A stretch of 64,000 nt of DNA, from positions 49,620,293 to 49,684,292 of the forward strand of contig CM070571.1 in assembly GCA_036346355.1 (NCBI GenBank), read 5' to 3'. Below, one piece after another: positions 12,701-27,700 of the stretch. A program made the translations under genes and the position numbers. The notes under the pieces were generated by a model. That model was given only the letters and a program-made list of their open reading frames with translations. It searched no databases and had not been told where the DNA came from. The DNA is from Rhipidocladum racemiflorum. Lineage: Eukaryota > Streptophyta > Magnoliopsida > Poales > Poaceae. Numbering within the stretch: position 1 is the stretch's first letter; every line of letters starts with the position of its first letter.

Positions 12701-15700
12701 AAATAGCAAGTTTGGATTTCTATTAAGTTTTGCTTGCTAACCAGCTGTTTTTTGGGCACTTTCAAGCTGCCAATTTCAAAGTTTCATAGCAACAGAATAA
12801 CAATTGCATGCTTTGTGGTGCCTGATAGGTAACCCTTGTACTTTTGACCTGTTGGTTGGTGGTTTTTGGATGGTACCAGTTTTCAGAACCCTATGTTTTT
12901 TGGATGGTACATGCTGAAAATATTCATTTTGCTCAAGTATTCTGCTCATTCATATGCTGTATTTGGGTGGTCAATAAGTTATGCTAGTGCATACATTAAA
13001 TGTGAGTACTGTATCAACATGTTCTCATCAGAATTTAAGATCATCATGTTGAACTGTGAAAGTATGCAGTGTTATGCTTGCGGCGGCTTAAATAGAAATT
13101 GGATGAACCGCTATTTTTAATTTTCTTGTACTTCAATATATTAAAGATCATGGTTATTAAGGCGTCGCTTAGGCGCCCAAGCGCCGGAGCATCCACGCCA
13201 TGACCGCTCGCCTCACCTGGCCAGGGGGAAGGAGGCGCGGCGGGCGGCGGCGCTCGTGGGAGGAGGAGATCCGGGCAGCGTCGCTCGCGGGAGGAAAATT
13301 GGCGGGAGGAGATGCGGTGCGGGAGGAGGAGCGTCGGGCAGCGGCGCGGCGTGGGAGGAGGAGCGGCGGCGCGGTGCGGGAGAGAGGGGGAGCGGCGCTT
13401 GGGGCTCGGGAGGGGGAAGGAGTGAGGGAGAGAGAGTTTGGGGTAGGTTAAGGTTAAGTTAGGAGGGGCGGCTGGGCCTGGGCCGAAAAAAAGAGAAAAA
13501 AAATTCAGATTTTATTTATTTTCCTCTTATTTTTTTTTTCTCTTTTTGGACCTATCCTCGCTTAGGCGTCTAGGCGGTGGGCTGGTGCCTCGCCTCGCCT
13601 TGTTGCCGTGATAACCATGTTAAAGATACATGCCTATTTGGCTGTACCTTCAAGGCTGAGATTCGTGTTTGTTCTCCATTGTTTAACCATCTGCTCAGTC
13701 CTCAAGTGCCACTAATGTAATGTCCTGCTTCTTGCCAACTCTGCTGACAGTGTTGATCTTCATCAACTCTTTCGAGGCCACCTTCAATCACATTTTTCTA
13801 GCCCCCTACCAGTTGAAATAGCACCTCCAAAGCTGAACTTACATTTTTTTGTTCCTCATCCTTTGGAAACCAAGAATGTTCATTTCACGATTCCCCTCTG
13901 ACGACTTTGTGAACCAGGGCAACATCCGTCTATTAAAAGTTGTTTGAATGCATTATCAAGGCTCTAATTGCACCCTAACTTTGTTGAAGTGAGATATCAA
14001 AAGAGTTGAATGATATGTGAAAAATGCATGGCATGGTTTAGGCACATCACAATATGTGCAAAAGCTATAGAGGGTCAATTTTACTATTGTTAACTGGTTG
14101 GAAATAACAACATAGTATTTATTTTTCTGAAGGAAGAATATTCACAGGATTTACTTTAAATTTATATTATCGAATGAAATTTTTTTTATCACATATTAAG
14201 TATGCTTTCTTTCTTGTTCAAGGAGCTCGGCTGGGTTACCTTCTGAAGAAGCTACCCTTTTAGAACCACAGTTAGATGAGGAGCAGCAGCTAACCAAAGA
14301 AGAGTGGCAGGCTATTAATAAACTGTTGAGTTACCAACCAGATGATGATTTGTCTTATCCTTTTGAGAAGGTTTCCTCGAACACAATCCGTTTCTTGGTG
14401 GATGTGTCTATTGGCCAAGCTGCTGCAAGGATCATCAATATTGATCAAACAGAGGTTTTGTGTGGTCGATTTGAGCAGCTTCAAGTGGTCACCAAGTTGT
14501 ATCCCAAGAGTACACGATGTGATGTAACTTTGAGATATTGTGGTCTTTCTTCCCCTGAAGGTTCTCTTGCTCAGGTCGGTGCATATGAAGCAATCATTAA
14601 TTTACAAATTTCTAGCTGCAGATCACCCTTTAGACTAACTGTAGTTTGTGATTCAGAAAAATGCCACTCTATCTGAAGCACAAACTGTATGGTTGCATGT
14701 GGTTTAAAGCCAGTTTATTTATTGAATGAAAGTCATTCTCAATTATATTCCGTCATTAACAAACTACAATTTGTGGCACATTGCCACATCACATGTGAGG
14801 TGATAGGCTGCTAGCCGTCAGACCAAGTGCAAACCTGAGCTTATACATGATGGTCATCCACTCGATTAGTAATCTGTCTTAGTTTCACATTACTCCTTGC
14901 TTTGATTTGCATCGTCTAACACTCATTACTAATCAGTTTTTGTGTTTTGTTAGCTTTGATTTTTGAACATATTTTTACTTTGTGTGGCATTGCTTAATAT
15001 TTTTCTGTTCTGTGAACGTTTATCCCAACATTTTTGTCTCCGCAATAACGTCTTCTGGGTTATTTTTTTTGCAGAGCGTCATCAGTGAGGGGAAGTGTAA
15101 TGCTCTAGATGTCACTTTTTTGCGTGCGCCTATTGACATGGACTTGGATTGGCAGCTTGTAGCCAAGATATCACCATGCCATGTTACGGTACATATCTAA
15201 GCTTATGCGTTCCAAGTGGAGTCTGTTAATGTTTTGAGTAAGCTTCTGATGGGTAAAGAGTGATTTTTCATTGCTATTCCACCATACTGCTGTTGCCTTA
15301 AATACTCATAGAAATATTTTATATTCTTCATTGTACTTTGGTGCCTCTGTTCTAGCAAGGGGATAATATCCATGGAAGAAAACCTAAAGGTTATTTTTTA
15401 GATTTATGAATGCAAATAAGTCAATACCATCTAACAAAGCGTTAATTGATAAATAGTAGATAGTAAGCATACACATTCATAGTTTGCTGTATTTATTTTA
15501 AAACTGTGAATACAAGTCAACATGCTCTGTTCTTATATCTAGTGTACAGAACACAAATCATGAACTTTCTTTCAAGGGTTAATTCAACATCCATTCATCT
15601 ACATGTTTCGGGGCTCAAATTGGTTGCTGTACTTTTAAAAAGGTCAAAAGCGGTTCCTCTATTTTTTGATTTTTTTATTTGTTTGAGGATAAACATTGAC

Positions 15701-18700
15701 ATGGCTTCACTAGTGGTGATTGATGTGGTGGCTGACTCACCTGAAACATAAACCAGCCAGGCTTGTTAATTGTTACAATTTTAGGGACACACACACTACC
15801 ACGCACACACCACACGCGAGTGTGCCTGCACGCCTAGAATTGCGGTGACCAGTGGCAAATCCGTGAACTCATGGAGTGCGAGCACACTCACCGAGGTGCA
15901 CTCGTGCGTTTAAAAGTGGGCATGCAGGGTTGTACACTGGTGGCTGGCGTCGAACTCCCACATTTCCAGCAACTTATGAGCATGCTGTTCTCATTCACCT
16001 GCCGACTCAACTAATGTGAAAATATCAAGATAACCTAGCTGTTTTCTTCTCTTTCATCCTCCTGCACCTTCCTTGTCTCAAGAATCCCTCCTCCTCCTCC
16101 TCCTCCTCCTCTCTCTCTTTGGCCCATGATTTCCAATGGCCACTGGGCAGTGTCGATTGGCACCACTTTTCTTTTGATTTTACAAAGGAAGGTGGAGTTG
16201 GCTACTGGAGTCGAGGACCATCATGAAGCACGAGGTTGATGTGGTCTAAAAAGCCTCAACACATATGAGGGGCACCACCATTATGGTCACCCATGCCCTG
16301 CCGGTGGCATTCTGGAACGGACAAGTGCTGCTGCAGCATCTATATTCTCGCACTTTTGTAACTTCTATTTCTACATCACGGGTACTGTTATGGAGTGATT
16401 GAGTTTTGGCCGAAGAAACATTACATATCACTAGGGATGAAAACGGATCGAATACGGATGGGTAATGGCTCTACCAGATTTGTTTTCATATTTTTTTCCC
16501 GGATGCGGAAACGAATACGGATAACCCAGATACGAATACGAATAATGTTGAATACAAATACGGATCGATTAAGAATCAAAATGAATACGGTCACGAATAT
16601 TTATCGGAACATGAAAACACTTTAAATTGTACACACAAAATGAACAAAAAACATAACTAGTTTATTTGATCCAAACATTCATGAAGAACATGTAATGGCA
16701 CAAGATTTGTATTCTTTGTTTAATTATGTTTAAAATAATAATTATGTATCTCATTTTTAATGCATTTTTAGCTACGTATTTAAAATATTTTCATATTACG
16801 GACATCAGTATTTGAATTTTAGAAAAATTTAAAAGCTGAGAAAATCTTTAAAATAATTTTGTTAAATGATAGACTGTCATGAATGTCCCCAAAAAAATTC
16901 ATAATTTTTTGAGCTGATTTGCTAATTTTAATAATTAATACTTGATTTCGGTAATACTTTAATTAGAAAACGATTTTGAAATTCAGAAAACCTTTTTGGG
17001 CCAAAAGAGTAGCCTTGGCCGAGCGCGCGCGCTTGAATATCCGGATAGTCCGGCCCTTGAATATCGGGATAATCTAGATCCGGATCCGTATCCGTATTCA
17101 ACGGATAGTGAGCTACCGAATCCATATTCATATCCGACAGAAAAATAATCCATATTTGTTTCTGATCCGATACTATCCGACAAATATCTGAGCGGACAGA
17201 ATCCATATTCGAAAATTGTCCGTATCGGTTGGAAACTATCCGATCTGTTTTCATCCCTACATATCACTGGGTATTGACAATGTGGGCCTGAGCATTAATT
17301 AACAAATGAAAAATATTACATCCTGTTATTTGTGTATGCTATCTTCCTATTTTGATGCCACAACACTGTCCATGGGCTTATGGCAGTGATGGTCAGTGGT
17401 GGCAACTTTCAACCGTTGGCCTCTGGGTGTGATGAGCTCAAGCTCGGCTTGGAGAGATGATGGTTGTGTAGGATGAAAGAGGTAGGGAGAGGTCTGGGGT
17501 TAATTCAGTATTTCCATGTGATCTGACTATGCTAGCTGCCTTGTCTTATGCGAGCTGCCATGTCATTTGCCACTTGTCAAGCCATGCCAATGTTTGTCAA
17601 CCCTTCTTTTTGTATATTACATGGGCGCTCCTGCTGCGCAGAGTTAGAATATGAAAAGCTTAAAATCTGAGTAACATAATCAAATGATCCTTTACATACT
17701 ATAAATCCATCAAATGTTGACATACTTGTTAAAGAAACTCCTGTCAATGGTCAAATTACTATTTAATGCACACGCTGTATCTGCTCAAGATTTTTTTTTC
17801 TATTTTTCTGGTTTATCTGAAAATTCATGACCACATGAAAAACAGTACAATGTTTATCATGCTACTTTGTTATTTATAGGGTTCAGCTTTATTGCCGGTA
17901 GTTGTTTGAAAGCCTTATTTCTGGAGGCTTGCTTTGACTTTGGTTTTGTAAGCTTATGGAATTTGAACTGTTTGTTAGGTTTTGAAAGGCAGCTATGAAC
18001 GGTTTCTGGAGTTCATTAAAAGGAGCAATGCCGTTAGCCCAATTGTGACATTGGAAACAGCAACTGCTCTACAAGTATGTTTATGTGGAATCTGGATCCT
18101 TATGGTCCAGTTATGAAACATCTTGCATTCTTGCTTGATGTTTCCTCATTACTATTTTGACATAATGAAAGGTGAAGTTGTATTGATTCCGTCAATCTTT
18201 TGAACTGCAGATGAAGTTAGAGCAGGTCACACGTAGGGCTCAGGAACAACTTCAGATGGTACTGGAAGAGCAGAGCAGGTACACGTATTCCCATCTTGCT
18301 GTGCTCGTTTTTAATTACATTGAATTGTGCAGTTTTATTTAAAGGTACACGTATTCCCATCTTGCTGTGCTCGTTATTAATTACATTGAATTGTGCAGTT
18401 TTATTTTAAACTTTCATGATCTGCTTAAACATATGAGAAGAAGACATGTTTTTGCTATTCACAACTATGCATCTTCTTCATTATTGGGAAATTATATATT
18501 TACAAGATTAGTTGGGCCTCATGGTCTACATGGGGCGGGGGGGGGGGGGGGGGGGGGGGAGAGAGACTACTCATATACACATGACTTGACAACATGTATG
18601 AAATAATGATTACCTACAAGAATTATCAATACCCATTGATGAATTCCTAATAATAAATGCCTGTATATGTCCTAAAATGCTTGCAAAAATGCTGCTTGTT

Positions 18701-21700
18701 TCTTATATTATCTAAGATGATATTTTTTCTTCATCTTTTCCTATTATGGTTGTAGAAATTCTTTATATTATGCCTCCAATTCAGTGCCATGATGTGCTTG
18801 TTTTTCTCACTGTTTGCTGTGCCGTTTCTAGATTTGGACTTAATATTGATTTGGATGCACCAAAAGTTAGGATTCCCTTGACCACTGGTCAACCTTCGGT
18901 GGGCAATGAGCACTTTGTTCTTGATTTAGGCCATTTCACATTGCATACAAGAGTAAGTTCAAGCCTCAGGACTTGATTATATCATACTTTTCTGGTGGTT
19001 TTTACGAACTATTTTGTTGAATTATAGGATGGCACACGGGATGAAGAAAGACAGAGTTTGTATTCACGCTTTTATATTGCTGGGAGGGATATGGCTGCTT
19101 TTCTTGTTCGTGATATAGCTGAGCACACTTACACTGTACCAGAAAATCCATCTCAGAATGTGCTCCTAGGTCCTACTGCTGACACTAATCAGTTCTGTTC
19201 TCTTCTTGATCGCTGTGGAATGTCAGTGGTGATTGACCAGGTAACAAAGGTCGCTCTCTTAACAATTATGGATATGGTCAAGCTAAATCATAACATTCCT
19301 AACTAATAGATAAGATGCCAATAAACTAATCACTATCCTAGGAAACTAATTAATTATTTAGGGAAATAAATATTGTTATTGAGGAGGGTAATCCCTTCCA
19401 AATCCCAATGCTACAATACATGGACATTGTTCACGTGCACAGTACCAGCGATCATAACACATTTTCCCCTTTTTTTCTTTTGAGGGAAATAATAGGGGCG
19501 GAAACCCACTGAAATATATTGTCCTTGCACTTGTACTGTTATATGGACACTTGGGGATGCAGGGATTTTGATAATAATATTAGCAATTGCTGTTAAGTAT
19601 GTATTTGTCCCACATGACCAAAGCAATATTACAGCTGCTAAGTTATTCTGTAATTTTGCTTAAGTTCATAAATATGTATTGACTAATCAATTTTGTGATG
19701 GCATGAAGATCAAGGTTCCACATCCAAGCTATCCATCGACTCGTGTTTCTTTTCAAGTACCCAGTCTGGATATTCACTTCTCACCAAAAAGGTATTGCAA
19801 GATTGTTGAACTGCTTGGTGTACTTTACCAGTTGAAGGGGAGCAATAATGAAGAGTCAAATAGCTTTGAAAATGGTAGACTAGCGCCTTGGTATCCTGCT
19901 GATCTAGCTGGTGATGCGAGAACTTTGGTTTGGCGGGTACGAAATTACCCTTTTACTTTGTTTGAGCGTTCTACTATATTGCATTTATTCAGTACAGTAA
20001 CATGGTTTTTGTATATACTTCTTTTTTGTCCAAGGGCCTTGGCTATTCGTTAGCTGAATGGCATACTTGCTATGTTGTATTATCTGGGATGTATTTGTAT
20101 ATTTTGGAGTCAGAATTGTCCCAGAATTACCAAAGGTGTTGTAGGTATGTACTACAATCTTTTCCTCATTTATCCTCATATTGGAAAATAAATATATGAG
20201 TTGCTTGTTGTTTTCATTTTGGGAAACTGTGTAGCTACTGTATGTCTGTGCATGTAGGTTGGTTGGACTAATATTGTAGCATCGAGGTAGTAGTGTGAAT
20301 GTGGTATGTGGATGTGTGCATTTATTGGTATTATCCATTGTAAACAAATAAGAGCAAATATTTTAGTGTTGATGTACATGGAAAATGAAAAAATAGAGGA
20401 AGGTAGGATTGTACTTCCTTATATTTTGGTAGAATTCTCCATTTTTTTTGGAAAAGGTAGAAGATAATAGGATAAATTTAAAACATCTACCCTTTTACTG
20501 GCATTGGTGCTCAAAATTGTATGCCCTTTTAGTCGTTTGGAAATATTTGGGCCTTTAGTTATTTACATAGGTTTCAATATTTGACATTGCAGCATGGCTA
20601 GCCGGCAAGTATTTGAGGTGCCATCGACTAGTGTTGGTGGTTCTCTTTACAGTATTGCTGTGTGCTCTAGAGGTGCAGACATGCAGAAGGTAAACTATTT
20701 AGCCTTTTTGGCCTTTATTTATTTTGTGAACTTTGTTTGTTGAAAAACATCTGCTGCCTTCTAAGCAAAGTATCTTTTCATGTATATTTGACTTGTACAA
20801 ATTTTCTTTAGTGACAAAGATAGAGCTTTAAGAATGTGTTTAATACAATCAACTTCTTAGTACTCCATACTTCATCCTTTGTTGGAGTGGTGCCATATAA
20901 CTGGGTTTTTTTAGTTCTCTTTTGATCTGAGAATTATTATATTTGCAGGCACTAGAATCAACCAGCACACTGATCATTGAATTCCATAATGAAATTGATA
21001 AGGCCAATTGGATGAAAGCGCTTGTCCAAGCAACATATCGAGCTTCTGTATGCCCTTCTATGCTTTATAATATTTGACATATAACCTGTGGTTTCAACTT
21101 GGTTTGTCTTATGTTATTTCTCCTCCTTGCTTCTTATAGGCACCTCCTGAGGTGAACATATTGGGAGATCCTATCAGTACTACTCCAGAACCAAGCACTC
21201 CAAGGCTTAGTAGTTTGGGATCGGTGGATCTTCTTGTGAATGGCTCTGTTATTGAAACGAAGCTTTCACTGTACGGAAAGGTAAACTAGTAGCTTCTTGT
21301 GAAGTGTCACTTTAATGTCTTATGGGTATGGATTAGCCGATTCTGCAAAACAGTAGTGTAAATTAAGTTATTTTGTGTTTTTTTTTCACTATATTTGTTG
21401 CACTGTTGTGGTTATAATTTATGCAATTCTTTCAGTTGGACAGAGAGAACGAAGGTCCAGATGAGCTACTATTGTTAGAGCTCCTTGGGAATGGAGGGAA
21501 GGTATTCTATCTTACTTGAGTTTGCATTGAATAATAAATACAAAACAAGAACAGTACATCATCAATGTACTCCCACTGTTTTGCAATATAAGTCCGAGGT
21601 CAACTTGCACATGGGCCTATTTTTTGGAAATGCTGCAATAACTACACTTGATTTCCTCAATAAGACTTTCATTGTGAAACAACCAAATTCGCGACAGTGG

Positions 21701-24700
21701 CAAAACCACCTCGAAGACCACTGCAGGGGTTTAAGTGCTCCAGTATTTGAAGTTTAAGGGGTAGAATACCCCATTCTGTAATTCAGGGGGTTAAGTGGAT
21801 TCTTTTGAAAGTTCAGGGCAAGTGGACTTATTCATTAAAATTAACTAGTTATGCAATGTTGCTTGGTTTGGATGGAAATATTTTTTATTTGTGCGTTCGA
21901 GAACACAAGTGACAATTCATAACTCTTGTTGTTTCCATTTGTTTTCTCTTCATTTATCTGTGGCATTGCTGATCTGTTTGTGCTTCATATTCTTTTAGTT
22001 CATCACTTGTTATGCATTGAGATTTACAGGTTTCCATCGTCAATTTGTCAATTCAAATACTTTTTGTTTATTTATCTTTGTAGGTTAATGTTGTTCAATC
22101 TTCTCGTGGTCTTAGTGTAAAAACAAAGCTGCATTCACTTAAGATAAAGGACGAGCTACAGGGTCGTCTTTCGATGTCTTCGAAGTATTTAGCATGTTCT
22201 GTTATCAATGAAGATTTGGAAGCTGCTGGTTCTTGTACACCTGATGTGGAGGGCCACCTGAAATCCTTTTCTGTGGAGGAAGATTCTTTCATGGATGCAT
22301 TGACAGATTTTACTCACGACCAAAGTTCTAATCTGCACGACGTTGAAATTCCATCGAACTTAATTTCTGCTACAAATGATTATACTGAAATGAGTTCAAG
22401 AGACAATAATATAAGCTTTGATGGGGATCAGCAGAAAGTGAATCCTACTGAAATATTTTACGAGGCACAAGACAATAATGTCACTGATTTTGTTGTTCTT
22501 ACATTTTTGAGCAGGACTCCAGATTCTTGTCTTTATGACGGTATAGATTCACAGGTAATGAAAATTATTATTTACACTCATCTCTTTACATTACTCATCA
22601 CACAATTGAAACAAAGCACCAGAACAACCTAGGTCTCATATTTATCTTCAAGGGAGAAAAGTAAATCAAGTCCAAAAGTATTTTTCATGCTTTACTCTTC
22701 CTGTATATATTTGTCTTCCTTTCATTCCCGAGGTGCCGTAAATACCTCTCCCTGAAACTTTATTCTTTCTGTGTCTTGCTTGTTACAGATGAGTATTCGT
22801 ATGTCTGCGCTGGAATTCTACTGTAACCGACCCACACTTGTTGCTCTGATTGAGTTTGGATTTGATATTAGCATGGTTAATTCTGTGCCAAAGAGCGACT
22901 CTGATATGGCATCTGCAACACACAATGCAAAACCCACTGGGAAGGAAGATACTTGTCGTACTGTTGTTAAAGGTTTGTTAGGTTATGGAAAACGTCGAAC
23001 TATTTTCAACATGAAAATGGATGTGGATCGGGTATCTATGTTTCTTAACAAGGAAGATGGTTCTCAGCTTGCGATGTTCGTGCAAGAGAAATTTCTGTTT
23101 GACCTGAAGGTGAGATGTAGGTATTAGGCATGGATCAGGAAATTAAGGCTATATATTTTATATGGGCATGAGATTTGGAATGAGGTGGATGGCAGGTGCT
23201 GTTTATACAGTGTTGCTAGATTAATAGAAGAACAATGCAATTGCCTGGATAAGACCATCCATTAACACAGGAATGGGGGATATGCTTGCTATTTTTTCCA
23301 TTGGAAAATAATGTAGATTTTTGAATCGTTTTCATTTTGAACGTCTTTATTTGTTAATCATTAGCGCCTCTGCATGCATGCGTATTTATCTCTTTCTATA
23401 TCGTTTGTTCCTGATTTTTTTTTTAATTTATCAGGTTCATCCGAGTTCATTTTCTATTGATGGTGTGCTTGGTAATATGAGATTTTGTGACATGTCCCTT
23501 GGGCCAGATCATCGTTGGGGTTGGCTTTGTGATATAAGGAAACCAGGTGTTGAGTCGCTTATAAAGGTATTATGACATGTTTGTAGTCATTTATATTGCA
23601 TGATGATATTTGGTCATTCCTGAGGTACTAATAGAGGGGTCTACGAGTCATCTCTTCAATGTTTTAGTGCAATGTAGGCCGTAGGGTATCACATTTCGCT
23701 AGCAAGAAAGTATAGGTATTGATGCTTGCTATTGATCCTAGCATAGGTGTCAAGCTCAAGATTCTATGTGTTGTGGACATGATGTAATCAGATTTGCCGA
23801 CTTGATTTTAGAATAATAGATAGGTTCTGCCAGATTATCAAAGCACCCGTTTGTATATTAAGAATGTTAACACACTATTTCATGCATTTGCAGTCCTACA
23901 GTATAGAGATGAAATCAATTGGTAGCAACTTTTGTTATTTGCACCTGCAATAGTTTATAACAAGAAATGAATTCATAAACTTAACCATGCTTGAGGTAGC
24001 TTTGTCCAGCAAGCTGCAGACTTGCAGTACAATTACGTTCCTATCAGTAGCTCGAATTATTATCAAAAGTAATTTTCACTTTTTTTAAACAACTGTGGAA
24101 CTTTAAATTGTAATAGTTTTCTGCAATGGCCATATATATTTAATGTTTGAAATAAATTGATCCCATATGTGTACGGGTTGTGAATAGTAGTTGTCTGCTT
24201 ATTTGTTTACTCTGCAGCTCATATTCCCTACTTATGTTTTTATCACTGGTTCAAAACTTCAAATATTCAAGATGTCAATTATATTTGATATGCAACCTTA
24301 TGTTTTATGCAAACTAATTTTCCATTTTCCATTTGCTGAAGTGTTAATATTTATGTGTTCAGTCATGGCAAACAAAGTTAAAGTGTTTGGTCTGCGGCAG
24401 TTGAAGCCGTCAAAATTATATTATTTTCCTTTCTGTTGCAGTTCTCCTTCCAGTCTTTCAGTGTTGATGATGATGATTATGAAGGTCATAATTACAGCTT
24501 GACTGGGCAGCTCTCTGCTGTTCGTATTGTTTTCCTTTATCGGTTTGTTCAGGAGGTATGTATTAGCATTGCAAGTTGGGTTAGATGATCCTCCATGATA
24601 TGTATTCTTTAAAGTGTCTTTTATTTTGCAGTTCACTTCTTACTTCATGGAGCTTGCCACCCCTCACACTGAAGAAGCAATTAAGTTTATTGATAAAGTG

Positions 24701-27700
24701 GGAGGTTTCGAGTGGTTGATTCAGAAGTATGAAATAGATGGTGCTTCTGCTGTAAAGCTAGATCTTTCACTTGACACGCCCATAATCATTGTTCCAAAAA
24801 ATTCGCAAAGCGAAGAGTATGTCTGTGTTTTATTGTTTTCAGATTACTAATTATTGTTTGCGAAATTTCCAATTGATTAATTTAATTAATTCTTTAGGAT
24901 CTAGTAGATAAGAAGATTCTTCTTTATAGCCTATACCTACATGTTTTTTTTTTTGACAGAAACCTACATCATGTTGTCAATAAGCAGTTGTAAATTATAG
25001 GCAGGCTTGATAGGGGATTTTAAATATGCAGATATCTGACTTTGTATTTTGGGTACACAATTTTCATTTTGTTCTTGTGGTGTCTAAATACACTAATGTG
25101 TTCATACAAGTTTGTGTTTTTCAGTCTTGCTTTTGGTAAGTTTAGAAATGAGTATTAGAGAATGACTATGACACTGTTAGGATACAAGAAAGCATGACCA
25201 TTTACCTTCATGCCTTGCTGTAGTTATATACAACTGGATCTGGGACAGCTGAAAGTTAGGAATGATTTTAGTTGGCATGGAGGTGAAGAGAGTGATCCTT
25301 CTGCTGTACGCCTTGATATTCTACATGCTGAGGTACGTATTGGGATAGAAATTTAATTGTATAATTATTTTCAGTGCAGTTCCCTTGTCTTGTTTTTTGA
25401 TTCTCCTGCTTCAATAACATGCAAATAGATAAATGGAATAAACATGGCGGTTGGAGTCACTGGTACTCTAGGAAAGTGTATGATTCGAGAAGGCCATGGC
25501 ATCAATATAGAAGTGCGACGTAGTCTGCGGGATGTTTTCCGGAAGGTCCCAATACTCTCCATGAAAGTTCAGGTGATTAATTTTGTTTTTCTTATACTAT
25601 GCAAAACAATTTTGCGTGGTCTCACTTTTTTTGTTTTTTTGATTCTCTGCTGTTTGGTCACTATCAGTTCCTACTTTAAAGCTGACCTTGCTGCTTTATG
25701 TTTTGCAAATTTTTTTTTTCATGCATATGCTTTGTGACACAGCCTATGCTGCTGTGGTACTTCTCTAATGGTTTCTGCTCGTCCAAAGTCATACTTGAAA
25801 AGCTGTACTAAAGAGCTCAGATGTGTGGTCTCCAACTTCATAATATTTCTGTTATTAATTTGAAGTGAAATTTACTATATCAATTATCAAAAAAGGAAGT
25901 ACTTTCAAGGGATGAAGAGAATGAAAGTATAAAAGCAATTAATCAACAGGTTCAGTTACCTTTCTGGATATCAGAAGCATGAACCATGAATTGTCGATCA
26001 CATGGTTCTGAATATGAAAATTGCATGTTCGTAAAACTGTGATGTAAATGTAAACCGTGCTCTTAAAATAATTTAATTTAATTTACTCAGTGTTTAGTGT
26101 TTTTTTGGTATTGCAACTAAAATGGAAGTCAATCGCTGAGTGCATCGTCTAACTGAACTGTAAGAAAATATATCTGCTTTCTCTGACACTTAGGCAACTG
26201 TTACTTAATTAACTTTATATTTGTAGTCTAGGATGAGTTAAGGGATTATATTTGCTACGAAACTCTCTACCACCTTCCTTTATTTTGTTTTAATTCCGTG
26301 ATTCTTCTTCTGCAGATAGGATTGCTGCATGCTGTCATGTCAGACAAGGAATACAGTGTGATCTCAAGTTGTATTTCGACAAATCTATCAGAGACGCCCA
26401 ACATTCCCCCAAGTTTTCGTGAAAATGTAAACCGGACAAGAGAGTCAATACGTCTGCTTGCAGATAAAGTCAACCTTAATAACCATTTGTTACTTTCACG
26501 TACTGTTGTCGTCATGACTGTGGATGTCCAGTATGCATTGCTAGAACTTTGCAACGGCCCAGATGCAGAGTCACCTCTGGCAGAGCTTGCTGTGAGTATT
26601 TCTTAAAAATCTTCTTGTAGAGGAAAGGATTTATGAATTTTTGATTAGTGGTACTGCAAATGCTTTATGTCATGTCATCTGCAATTTTGTATTATTTCAT
26701 TGTGTCATTTAGACAATATATTTTGTTTTATTCTGATAACATGCTGGTTACTGCTGACATTTCATGCATTTCCTTTCTCTGCAGCTGGAAGGTCTATGGG
26801 TTTCTTATAGGACAACTTCACTGCTTGAGATGGATCTTTATTTGTCTATACTTAAATTCTCGATTCATGATATTCGTCCATATACGAAGTCCGAGATGCG
26901 CTTGATGCTTGGATCTTATTCAGAGACTTCTAAGCTGAGCACTCAGGACCCTTCAACTGATGTGGGGGTTTCCAACCTCACCATGCTGATACTGGATTAT
27001 CGATGGCGTTCTTCCTTTCAATCGTTTGTTATACGAATCCAGCAACCTCGTATACTTGTTGTCCTGGATTTTCTGCTTCCTGTTGTTGAGTATTTTGTGC
27101 CTTCTTTAGGCACAATAACAGGCAGGGAGGAAAGTCTAGACCCAAAGAATGATCCTCTTATGAGATCGGATGACATTATACTTTGTGATCCAGTTTTCTT
27201 CCAGAGAGAGAATGTTATTCAACTCTCCCCTGAGAGGCAGCTAATAGTTGATGGTTGTGATATTGATGAGTTCACTTATGATGGCTGTGGAGGCACCATA
27301 TCATTATGTGAGGAGTTTGACAAGAAAGGGCAACTATACTCAGGGACTATAATCATTGTGGGGCGGGGCAAAAGACTTCGATTTCAAAATGTGAAAATTG
27401 AGGTGCATGCTCAGTGAACTTGATTGGTTTTATGTCTTGATTCAAATTAATTATTATATAGTTTAGTGATTTCTTCTTTTCTAGTGATACCATTATTCTG
27501 TTGCCAAACCTAATACTTTTTTGTGTTACTTTTTTGTATGGTCCATACAAGAATGCTGCATTACTGAGGAAGTGTGTATACTTGAACACTGGAAGCAGCT
27601 ACTCAATCTCTGCTGAAGATGGTGTGCAGGTTTCAGTGCTCGAAAATTCTTTTAATAACGATGAAGACGTTCATTTGCAAAGTGAAGAATTTAACAAAAC

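Larger units (their letters stand above)
19241..26315. other. Introns of the central block over 300 nt, no firm element
   Basis: These are introns 15 (19241-19708), 17 (20145-20592), 21 (21502-22083), 23 (23110-23434), 24 (23567-24441), 26 (24817-25223) and 28 (25573-26315). All are AT-rich with normal donors and acceptors. Intron 21 contains repeated GGGGT(T)AAGTGGA words near 21730-21830 that may be an old MITE end; no duplicate was found. The rest shows nothing. Confidence 0.5.

Noticed and set aside
13200..13462. Gly/Arg-rich frames of 68-83 aa
   Set aside because: Low-complexity GGCGG/GGGAGG sequence in the core of TIR copy 2.
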